64,000 bases of DNA. It comes from Paragyromitra xinjiangensis (taxonomy: Eukaryota; Ascomycota; Pezizomycetes; Pezizales; Discinaceae). The position numbers and the translations under genes are program-made. The notes beneath the pieces were generated by a model. The model was given only the letters and a program-made list of their open reading frames with translations, was not told the origin of the DNA and made no database searches. Positions 41,067 through 50,233 of the stretch are shown one piece after another (within the stretch, counting starts at the first letter, position 1; every line of letters begins with the position of its first letter). The DNA is taken from positions 2,976,001 through 3,040,000 of the forward strand of contig JBCAMK010000001.1 in assembly GCA_038503065.1 (NCBI GenBank). Reading direction: 5' to 3'.

Positions 41067-41546
41067 GAGCGAACGTTTACAATACCATGGCCAGCAGGGG
41101 GGGTAAGTTTGCTATACCATGCCATACCATGTCAACGAAACTTGGGCCGCCTATCAGCCACACATGCACAGACAATGCACAGACACACACCAAAAAAACT
41201 TGTTACTCTTTTGCATTTTTAGAGTTAAATTCTTTAGTTATTGGTTCGGGTTAGTGGTTAGGAGGTTCGGGTTCAGGGCTAGAGGATTTGGGTTCAGCCT
41301 TAGAGATTTGGGTTCAGGGTTAGAGGGGGTGAGGGTTGTGATGGGGCCCCCAGCAGGGGGATAACAACCCAAGGGGGCTCCCCCCCTTCTTTGGATATTT
41401 TATTTACATAGGAAGAAGGCGAGATCTCAAATCAAACTACATGTATCATGGCCACTTTCCCCTTTGTAGAAGGTTTGGTTGACATGGTATATGATGGTAT
41501 AACAAACTTACCCCCCGGTCGGACATGGTATTGTAAACGTTCGCTC
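41067..41546. mobile_element. Mutator-like MITE O with 9-bp target duplication
   Basis: The TIR GAGCGAACGTTTACAATACC has its inverted copy at the right end, and the inverted similarity extends through TAAGTTTG.TATACCAT. The flanks are the perfect 9-bp direct repeat GAAAATCTG at 41,058-41,066 and 41,547-41,555. A 9-bp duplication is characteristic of Mutator-like elements. The inside is non-coding and includes a degenerate GGGTTCAGGGTTAGAGG-type stretch (41,240-41,335). Confidence 0.85.
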
Positions 41547-41733
41547 GAAAATCTGATCTGTTGCATATGCGGGTACAAAGCCTTGCGTTGCATGTTAACC
41601 AATCTCGCTTCACTCTTCGTTTCGCCCCGCCACACTGCGAGCAGAGACTCCATTGGTCGTGTCGACTTCAGCTTCTAAACTTGGCAGCATATCCGCATGA
41701 GCAGACAACTTCCCGCTCATTCAACTTGAAGTG

Positions 41734-41881
41734 CAGGTGCTCCTGGGGGAACGATGAAACTGGAAGAACGACGAACAGGGGCGTTTACCATAGTAGAAAC
41801 TTCTAGCCAAGCTCAATACCTACCTTAGCACCTGTTGTTTTCTACCCCTTTTCGTCGTTCTCGTTCCCCCAGGAGCGACTG
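41734..41881. mobile_element. 148-bp MITE P
   Basis: The inverted ends CAGGTGCTCCTGGGGGAACG and (inverted) CAGTCGCTCCTGGGGGAACG are followed by AACGACGAAnAGGGG on both arms. The right flank is TA; the left is TG, one transition away. This is probably a mariner-type MITE. Confidence 0.7.
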
Positions 41882-42030
41882 TACCATCAAGTGCAAAGCC
41901 CAAGTCGAACCTAGTTAGATACAAATTATCCTAGATATGGTTGTTTTGTATGAGATGAGAACGCATCCGAGTAGATCAATATTGTGTGAATAGGTAATTG
42001 ATTAGACAGGAGACACGGGCTGGCATCTCT

Positions 42031-42142
42031 TATACTTGGGTCATGGGTGTATGGAGATGGAACATCGGGATTTCTCGCTCTGTGGGGTCACCATAGAAAA
42101 ATTGTGAGACCTGTTCCATCTCCATATGCTTGACCCGAGTAT
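42031..42142. mobile_element. Short palindromic MITE Q
   Basis: ATACTTGGGTCATGGGTGTA and GGAGATGGAAC are matched in inverted order by GTTCCATCTCC and TGACCCGAGTAT about 112 bp away. It is non-coding and its exact ends are uncertain. Confidence 0.55.
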
Positions 42143-42472
42143 GTGCGCACCATCATCTGTCGCCAGGTTTACCCTTATACCCGTGACGACACCGCCCCAC
42201 GTCCTTGCTGGCGGCTCCGCTGGATTGGAAGCAATGAAGAATTCGTTCTATGAAGTCACTATAATGTGGGGCTTGGGTTGTTTTCAGTATCTTACTACGT
42301 GTTGTGACTAGGCCCACACTAGGATCCTCTGCCAACCTCATTAAGTCTGGCACCCTACCCACATATGAGTGCGCACACTCACCTTCTCCGCAACTCTCCG
42401 CAACATTCACTACAATCTCCAGCATAGTGGGCTAGGTGGGCCTGACGATAAACTGGCTCAGCAGTCCGTGAC
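42143..42472. other. Intergenic region before zinc-finger gene
   Basis: No gene is seen. This 330-bp stretch would hold the promoter and leader of the gene starting at 42,473; I see no clear TATA box. Confidence 0.4.
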
Positions 42473-44277
42473 ATGTCCCTATCATCATTTTCCCGGCCAA
42501 ATGAGCGTCACTATTCCCAGAACATTAATTTGGTGATAGAAATCGATCAGGCCAGACGTGAGGTGGACTTCTACGAACGTACTTTGCAGGAAAAACGCCA
42601 GAAGCTAGAAGCTCTACTTAAGCGTTCGGAGGATGAGATTGCAAAGTCTGGGGACCAAGAAAACCAACCAACATCAAATACACGGAAGCCCAACGAGTCT
42701 TACTTAATCCAGCTTCCAATAGAATCTAGCTTGTTTCAGGGTCCAAGGTATTTTGTTTTGTCTTGAGAAGATACACACCAGTCTGATATATCTGGGTAGC
42801 TCTCGAACCACTGAGCACATTCAACAACCGTTCAAATGCAGTGAATGTTCTAACCGTTTCGCAACTGCGCATAACCTCCGCCGTCATCGCAAAATACATG
42901 ACTCGAAGAATTCAGAAAGGTTTGCGTGCCCATTTTCGCTATGTGCACGTTCCCGGTCCGACAGTGGATTCCGTCGCCGCGACAATTTGACAGCACATCT
43001 GAGATTAGTCCATAGCGAACATTTTCCAGAAAAGCATTTACTTGAACCTCTCGTGCCCTCAAGTTCACGGTTGGCGCGACCCGAGGGCCAGGAATTCAGG
43101 TCAGAAGAGCGTACCAAGAGCTTAGGATTCGGTGATCGCGAAACAGCTTCCCGTTCTAAAGGATATCCCGAGGAAGAAGCACTTCTCATCCCGCGGGCGC
43201 AAGTATCACATAGATCTGGTCCTCCCGAGACATCGCTCAGTGTCCGATATCCGCCTATTGACTTGGTTACCAACGGTTCAAGGTCGCCCGATTTACATCC
43301 TAGCCTAGATCAGACGCTGTCTCACGGACCTGAAAACTCCTCATCGTCAGTCACAATGTCAGACCCTGAGGTAGACCACGAATGCTTTCGGGTCATTGAA
43401 CAGCCAAGTAGCAACCGCGAACAGCAACATCCCGAGAGGTAAGACTTCTAAGATTCACGGGAGTTAGGTGGTCGCTGATAGAATTATCAAGTATAAAACT
43501 ACCTGGGTTAGCTACGAGAATATTGAAGGATAGGCATGAATCCAATAGACAGGGAATTTATTCAAGGTCTTCAACGCCTTATGGCCGGCGTCACATATGC
43601 GATTTTCCGGATTGCGGCAAAGAATTTCCCTACGATTCAAAATTAAGGTATGTCCATAAGTGTAGCGTGTTAATTCCATTTATGAAGATTAGAAATTTCA
43701 GGCTTGGGGTCAAGTATTGGTTGGAGCTACTAAAGCAAAGGAACTCAGCTCTCCAATTTGGGTTAGCGGGTATGCCCGCTAAACCTAACCCTAGTTGTTA
43801 CTTGGCGAGGGGTTCTACCCAAGTTTCCCGCTTTGGCGACTTCATCCAATAAGCATCCCAAGTGCGATGATCTGTGCTATATCTCTCTTTAATTTTTACT
43901 TGAGCTTTTTTGTACCCAAAGACCATGACAATTCTTATAAATCCCCCAAATTATTTTGCTTGAAACTTTTACCTCTATTTTCATATATTTTTTTATCAGG
44001 GAGATAGCTCAAACAAGCTCGTGGAGAGGATTTTCAGGCTCTTCTATTACATTCTTGCTGAAACGTATATAGGGATCACGCGCACAGCCATGCTCGGGAT
44101 AAACGTCACGCTTGCGAAAAGTGTTCGAAATCTTTTAAACGCCCTCGAGAACTGCAGGCACACAAGAAGACTCATAGTACAATTTTAGAGAGACAAAAGA
44201 CCACCAGACCTCCTATCGAGCCCCTTGAAAACGCCAGCGTCAATCAGTCATCAAATGGTTCAGGTCAACTTGGATGA
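42473..44277 (+). CDS. C2H2 zinc-finger protein (four exons)
   Basis: Proposed exons are 42,473-42,747, 42,800-43,438, 43,534-43,647 and 44,073-44,277: 1,233 bp, 410 residues. N-terminally there is a short coiled-coil-like segment (EIDQARREVDFYERTLQEKR). Fingers: FKCSECSNRFATAHNLRRHRKIH (CX2CX12HX3H, about residue 108), FACPFSLC...NLTAHLRLVH, then after a Ser/Pro/Glu-rich linker ICDFPDCGKEFPYDSKLRDHAHSH (CX4CX12HX3H) and ACEKCSKSFKRPRELQAHKKTH. The third finger is encoded across the 425-bp last intron; splicing at 43,647 and 44,073 alone restores its spacing. Probably a DNA-binding regulator; target unknown. Introns 1-3 are 52, 95 and 425 bp. It lies between repeat islands. Confidence 0.78.
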
Positions 44278-44768
44278 CAAAACTAGGGTATTTATTTATA
44301 TAGTTACTCTGGGCGTTGTACTCAGGAGGAGGTTGTTTGGAGGATATATTTGGCTGCATCTCTCTTGCGACTGGCCTTATTGGCTGGGCAAATCCCTAGG
44401 CCATGGTGAGTGGCTAAAGTATGGGAGTGAGTACTAGATATTTTGTGCATCTAAAAGCGATTGGACGCGAAGGTGGAAGAGTATCGATACGGCTCCTGGT
44501 TGCTTGGCCAAGGACGGAAGCTACTTGTTGATCGAATCTCCTGGCTTTCGGCGAGAGCAACTAGATGTGAGAGCGACTGGGTACGAGAGCAACTGGGTAC
44601 GAGAGCAACTGGGTACGGATACAGAACGATGACCTGTGTAACCAAAATCGGACTTGGCTGAACCATCAGGATGAACCATTGGATTAGGGATCTATACCCA
44701 TTATCGGTGCGCCGAGCTGTATCCTCTGCTGGGCAGTGGCAAACTAGAAGAAGGGAAAAAGAAGGAAT
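44278..44768. other. Intergenic, small tandem repeat
   Basis: No gene is recognised. GTACGAGAGCAACTGG or close forms repeat about three times at 44,560-44,620. Confidence 0.4.
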
Positions 44769-45186
44769 AACCTTTCCTATGCCAGCGCTTCACCTGCAGC
44801 ACTTTTGGGTACCCTCGCTCCCTAAAACAACACCTGCACCAACACAACTCGATAGCCTGTGTGTATTATTCAATATTTTCGTATGCATTTGGACTTAATT
44901 GAACCAGCGAAAATACAGATGAAAATGAAAATAGAACTGGGAGAAATCTAGCAGGAGGGCTCGCTTTTTGAATGACCAACTGCAAGTATATATATCTATG
45001 ATTAATGTCCTTGGTATGTGCGTTTCTCGGTCTTGGACTTCGATTTCTTAGTAGGTATTTGTTAGATCGCATGTTTTCGATAGGTAAAATAGATGTCCTG
45101 CCCACCGTCTCCCTGTTCTGAGTGTGTCTTTAATGACGGAGGGTATCCGAAAATACTGCAGGCAAAGCGCGGGTATAGGAAAGGTT
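44769..45186. mobile_element. Possible TIR element of about 418 bp
   Basis: AACCTTTCCTATGCCAGCGC at the left is matched in inverted orientation by GCGCGGGTATAGGAAAGGTT at the right. Inside these, CTGCAGCACTTTTGGGTACCCTC pairs with GAGGGTATCCGAAAATACTG. The same terminal block occurs once at 36,793-36,850 within repeat J. Flanking duplications are not evident. Confidence 0.55.
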
Positions 45187-47682
45187 TTCCCGGAGAAGCT
45201 TCGGATCCCACGATTTGCTGAAACCCTATATCGGATTGGTGCTTAGGGCTCTCTTGTGACTTGTGAGGACTAAGTGAAGCATCTACAGCAGCAAGCATCA
45301 CCATTGCACAGCGTAGTACAGAGTTATCTAAACACTCCTCTAGAAAGTAAACATATCAGCCCCACAGAACAATAAGGGTGGTCAACGGGAAGACTCCAGC
45401 ACTCCTTTAGGCGCGAACCACTTTCCACCAGGAACGAAGGTAGAGACAATCAGCTAATAGGCAAGCCAAGAGCCTATACCATCGATAACAAATCCAAGGA
45501 ACACACCAGCATAGTGTGACGTATTCTATTCACCCTTCCAAACACGACATGGAGGGGCTAGGTACTTCTCTAGATGTGGAAAGCAATTCCCAGGACGAAT
45601 AATATCGACAAGTACACTATGCAAGATAGTGCAAAACAGTCTAGGTGCGAGGGGAACCTATAAAATGTCGAGTAAGTATTGGAGGTGAATATCCTGTTTC
45701 TCTTGAAAAAAATTCTAGTGCTTATCATGTTTTGAATTTGGTTGGTGAATTTCACGCAACCAATAAGTGGCTGCCGTAACCAGACTCGGATTCGACCTCG
45801 CACGAGAAGAAAATTTCCTAGTAACCACTAAAAGCTAGAGTCTTTTCAAGGCCGCCCTCGCAATAACGACGGCGATTAAAAGATTTTTGCAGTTGTGGGC
45901 TAAGGAAACCCCCCAAAAGTTGATATGCAGTAGAAGGACGGTATCCTGGATATACAAAGGGCACTGTGGAAATCACGTGTCCGTGTGGGTGCCAGCTTTT
46001 AGATGTGCATTTTTATAGGGGGTTACTTTTGCAAAAAGGCTATGCTGCAACTTGGGTTAGCTTAAGGTAAACCACCAAGCCGCTTTGAACTGATCACGCA
46101 AGCCACATGCAGAGCGGTATTAGAAAAAGGGCGATGGTTAAGGCATACTCACTGCCACAGTCCAAATTCATCCATAAACGTAAAGGTCAGCAAACTCTAT
46201 CAATATCATAATAGCAAGACGGTAACTAACCCCTGTTACAAAAAGAAATAGTCAAATGGTGTTGACAAAGAGCTCGAGAAGCGATGAGGGCTCGAATATG
46301 AAGTTTGTGCGCATTATGTGGGTATCTAGTTCCGTGAGGTCCATGCCCCAGAATCTAACATACCCAGGAATAACTGAGGGTACTACCATGAGTCGTGGAA
46401 GAAAAAAGGCAGCTTCTCTTTTCTCCCTTCTATATTAGGGATGTGTTGTAGTTACGGTAAAACCGCTGGCGATGGCGTCGCGAAGATGACCCGCAAGAAG
46501 TCTCGATTAGCCTAAGGCTGGAGTAGACAGAGGCTTACCGGAAAATCGAGAAAAGATACCTCCTCCAACAATGCGAAAAACTTGATATTTATAGGTACCG
46601 CAAAAATTCGGGGAATTGGGTAGCGCACCATTTTGAATCTAGCCCAGGTTGATTAAGAAATGGCCGGCCTAGAATTAGCTTAGACAAACCTTCACAGACC
46701 CCTTCACGGCATAGCTGCAAGGTCAAAACCCAAATTTTTATGGTATCTAGACTCACGTGTATCCCACAGCAGCATACTTCAGTCTCCTTTCGTTTAGTTG
46801 TAAACGATTTGAGGGGTTGCTTATCAATAGACACTATACTAGAAATGATAACGAATCTACTTCGTATAGCTATAGGTGATCTTTTCTATCTCCAACTTTC
46901 GTAGAACTAGAGAATGACCTAATATTAAAGTGGGAATAGTCCCTGGTAAACTTATCGAGGAACAAGTAGCTATGCAACATGAGAATTAATATAGGGTAGA
47001 AAAAATCAACACTAAGGCGTCATCTATAAGAATACGGGCGTGCCAGACGGCGGAACTAGGATATCCCGCATGGGGAAATAAGAACCTCGTCACATAAAGA
47101 TATTCTTATCATTTTAGGGAGTTCTTCCTAAAGTTTTTATGCAAAGTGGGGAATATCTAAGAACCCTTCGTATTCGAGGCGGGGGTAGAGCAGGAGTGGG
47201 CACAAATACCTCCTCCACGTAATTCAAGATATCAAGCAAAAAAGCATTGATACTGGCTCCCAGCCCCCCATATAGCTAGGCCTCATAGACACTTCCACTA
47301 CCACACTTGAAGTTTTATTTTGTAGGGGCTGCCCTGATATGACAATCTTGGTGCATGGCGCACACTTGGCATTTCTTGTAAAAATATTATCCTTGTAAGA
47401 ATACGGCGACCGGTCCCAGCCCTACTCTAAGAGGTATGGAAATGCATCATTTTCCCTGTGTATAGAGTAGCTTTGTGGGAAAGTCATCTGTAAAGGCGTT
47501 GTTTCCCTTAGCAGGAATTCAAAGCCTGTGGGAAAGGTGCTGTTACGCCTAGCAAGAATTGATTAAGACTGTGTGGGAAAGTCGTTCTTTTTCCTATGGA
47601 GAATTATAGGGAAATGTACTAGTAAATGCATTAGTAAATACACACTTCGGGAAACTATACACATTTCCAAATGCCTTTTACT
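45187..47682. other. Gene-free stretch with repeat relics
   Basis: No gene is recognised in about 2.5 kb. At 46,594 TACCGCAAAAATTCGGGGAA...GGGTAGCGCA resembles the left end and next 60 bp of MITE K. A GTGGGAAAGTC or GTGGGAAAGGTG motif recurs at about 47,467, 47,530, 47,571 and again near 48,011, possibly an old tandem or inverted repeat. Confidence 0.4.
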
Positions 47683-47683
47683 A

Positions 47684-47783
47684 CAGTAGAGTCTCGATAT
47701 AAGCATACGCTCGGGGCCAGAAAATGTATGTTTATATCGAGGCTATGCTTATATCGAGACTCTACTGTATCGAGACTCTACTG
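47684..47783. mobile_element. Mariner/pogo-type MITE N
   Basis: TA then CAGTAGAGTCTCGATATAAGC opens the element and its inverted copy GCTTATATCGAGACTCTACTG closes it at 47,767, followed by TA. An extra TCGAGACTCTACTG plus TA follows to 47,785, a partial duplication of the end. CAGTAGAGTCTC-type ends with TA sites are known from Tc1/mariner-related families. Confidence 0.75.
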
Positions 47784-47829
47784 TAGCCCCAAAAGTAAGA
47801 ATAGTAAGGGAAGGAGGTTGATTAAAAAA

Positions 47830-47905
47830 AACAACTCCATTGGGAGGTATCGAACCCACATTACTCGGTCTAGTATTCTAGACCTCTAACCACTACACTA
47901 TCACT
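47830..47905 (-). ncRNA. tRNA-like relic or tRNA-derived SINE head
   Basis: The minus strand reads TAGTGTAGTGGTTAGAGG, which fits the tRNA A box/D arm, then GGTCTAGAATACTAGACC in the anticodon-arm position, then GGGTTCGATACCTCC, a B box/T arm, and ends in oligo-T at about 47,830. The acceptor ends do not pair, so it is not a working tRNA as far as I can see. It could be a pseudogene or the promoter part of a SINE. Confidence 0.5.
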
Positions 47906-48390
47906 TTATATACAGCAAAGCGCTAATTAACCTGATAAAAGCATTAAACTTTGAGGAAAGTCGTTGGGTAAGTTATACGGAAAGGTGTAGGAGGAAGTAT
48001 ATTTGGGAAAGGTGTATCTGAGAAAGTCGTCTATAAATGCATCATTTTGTGTCTTTGGCGCCCTAATCTGTATGAGCAATGTGTATACTGACGCATTCCC
48101 AAACCTTGTAGAGCTACTAACATAGGGCGATTGTACTATATAGCTGTATGAGACGCCCGCTAAGACCCGGGCCACATTGATCATCAATCGATTGATATTT
48201 CATACACGCATCCAGACCTTAGGCTATAGCGGCACCCTGGGCCACATTAATGGTTGTGTATGAAACAAGAAATCAGATTGAAGCCATAGAAATTCAGACA
48301 CACTAGTAAAATAATGGTGTACAAAAGCACTGGCTAGGCTGACTGTGCAGCCTCCGGTAGAGTATAGTTACTCACTAGAGTAAAAACATA

Positions 48391-48702
48391 CCGTAGCATT
48401 TCGTGAGATTCGTTCCTGCACTAGGGGGTAGAACATAGGTAAAAAGCAAGAAAAACGGTCAGTCTAAACTACCTTAGTGCTAGCATTTACTTCCTTCATA
48501 CTACCGTATAAACTCGAGAGAGTGGACTTGACGCTAAGACGTTGGAATTGCCTCGACGAGTAAGGCGTCAGCTAAAGGGGTCAAAGCTGAGCAGAAATTT
48601 GTTAGAGCCTTACCCCTATAGGCAATTCCAACGTCTTAGCGTTAAGTCCACTCTCTCGAGTTAATACGGTAGTGCCGGAACAAATTTCACGAAATGCCAC
48701 GG
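48391..48702. mobile_element. MITE M with TA sites, host of MITE L
   Basis: CCGTAGCATTTCGTGAGATT at the left is matched in inverted form by AATTTCACGAAATGCCACGG at the right, each bordered by TA (48,389-48,390; 48,703-48,704). Element L is inserted in its right part. Without L it is about 144 bp. It shares the CCGT start with K and L. Confidence 0.7.
48504..48669. mobile_element. MITE L, near-perfect hairpin, nested in M
   Basis: CCGTATAAACTCGAGAGAGT and the following GGACTTGACGCTAAGACG are repeated inverted at the right end (CGTCTTAGCGTTAAGTCC then ACTCTCTCGAGTTAATACGG), with TA on both sides. Arms are about 60 bp, so nearly the whole 166-bp element can fold. Confidence 0.8.
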
Positions 48703-48704
48703 TA

Positions 48705-49785
48705 GGTCTCGCGATCAGCTAGCTAGGACTTTCACTGGTATTTCAGACTCCTAGGGGGTAAAAAACTGGTTGCTCACAAAACCCCACTTTTACAGCAACT
48801 CTACCGAAGGCTTTATTCCTTTCTTTTTATGCACATTAATGTACTCACATCAAGGATATTATTGAAGTAACGAACAGGCGTGTCTAATCTCACTGTTTCG
48901 CCTGTGTTAATCCCTGCTAGCGTCCAAACTCTCACCCGCCAACACATTACACCAACCTATAGCAAACGCAGAGACATGGGGAGCATACGCCTCCTAGGAT
49001 ACAGCCAATTACTACTAGATAATTGGGCCGGAAGTAGTTACTTGCATACGTATTCAGTGCCTCGCAACTTCATTCAAGGAAATTTTTGCGCAGTAAATAA
49101 CGAGGAGCGCCTTGTGCGCACGCTGCGCCTTACTAAGGCGCTCCCTACTCATGATATAATAAGAGCTTTCTAGGATAGTGATAGATGGATAGATAGATAA
49201 TTCATACACGCTTCTAGGATAGTGGGAGAAACAAGTACGCGTTATGGAATCATTAATGGGCAAGCTTACCAAAATGAGAACCCTCCCAAATTACTGTAAG
49301 TTCACGCAAAACCTTATAGTTAGTTTTTGTACGTACCTAACTTGTACATACGACAGCTTCACCCGAGTTGTTCTTGATGACCGATGAAGAATATTCTCTA
49401 ACTCTGTCCGAACTTCCTCTGATGGCCGGACAAGAATATCCTTTAGCTCTGTCCGAACTACAACTGCCTCCAATGACCGGAGAATACGCTACAGCTTCGT
49501 TTGGGCTGGTTGAAGGACAGTTGGGATTTTCTAACCAAATAATCAACTCAAATTCTGAGGTATTCTCCCCTCCTTTCGGTCTTATCTCTGCCTTAGGTTC
49601 TCTTTCTCTCTTAGCTTGAATTACCATCCCTACTATTTTCTAGGACCTTTTTACTAATTATTTTATTACCACCCGCAGAGAGGCTCCAGCGGAAGGCTTC
49701 GGATAGCCGTTAGCCTTCCTGAAACTTCGCATACGACCACTCTCCAGCTATCCGGGCAAAGCAGTCAAATTCAGCTAGGTAGTTC
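48705..49785. other. Mostly unassigned, upstream of zinc-finger fragment
   Basis: An open frame at 49,377-49,619 (MTDEEYSLTLSELPLMAGQE, with repeated SEL and EY motifs) could be a first exon of the zinc-finger gene at 49.8 kb, but I found no convincing splice sites linking them. Nothing else is recognised. Confidence 0.3.
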
Positions 49786-50233
49786 TTGCTTTTATTTATC
49801 CTACCTCAAAAAAAACCCCCTTCCCATGTGTATTTATCAATCGAATATCACAATTTAGGCCAAGAACAAGTCGATCATATAGACCCTCGCCTCCTAAACA
49901 CTGGAAGGAGTGGTGAACCCCCGGCAGAAATCTCCTCAGAAGCCACTACTGAAAATGCACTGTTAGTACATTACACCCCCTATTCATCACCCCTTGAGTT
50001 ATTTTTGATCCAGCCGTTTTACAAGCATGTACTTCTGCAAAGTTCCCGGGTGTATCTCTCGGGGATGCACAAGAAAGCAGGATCTTGCCCGCCATACGAG
50101 GACCAAGCATTCAAAAACCTCTATACTTTACCCATGCTCTCGTTGCGGCAGGGAATTCAACCGAAAGGATAACATGAACGCACATGCGAAGAAAGATAAT
50201 CTCAGAGTGCATAAGAAGAATGAGAAGGCATGA
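49786..50233 (+). CDS. C2H2 zinc-finger protein, partial gene
   Basis: Coding can be followed from at least 49,800 to 49,961, then 50,014 to TGA at 50,231-50,233. A 52-bp intron (GTTAGT..CCAG) in phase 2 joins TTENAL to RFTSMYFCKVPGC. Fingers: YFCKVPGCISRGCTRKQDLARHTRTKH, of the CX4C type with the DLARH signature, and LYPCSRCGREFNRKDNMNAH, a second C2 pair whose last His spacing (AHAKKDNLRVH) is irregular. The start is unknown because no ATG precedes it in frame; upstream exons may lie at 49.4-49.8 kb. It may be a truncated relative of the gene at 42,473. DNA binding is inferred from the fingers. Confidence 0.55.

Noticed and set aside
41240..41335. GGGTTAGnG and GGGTTCAGGGTTAGAGG runs resembling telomere repeat
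   Set aside because: Units are irregular in length and sequence, and the run lies wholly inside the Mutator-like MITE O, so it is not an interstitial telomere as far as I can tell.
49377..49619. 83-codon frame with repeated SEL/EY motifs as a gene
   Set aside because: No supporting splice sites or homology that I can recognise; only possibly an upstream exon of the zinc-finger fragment.
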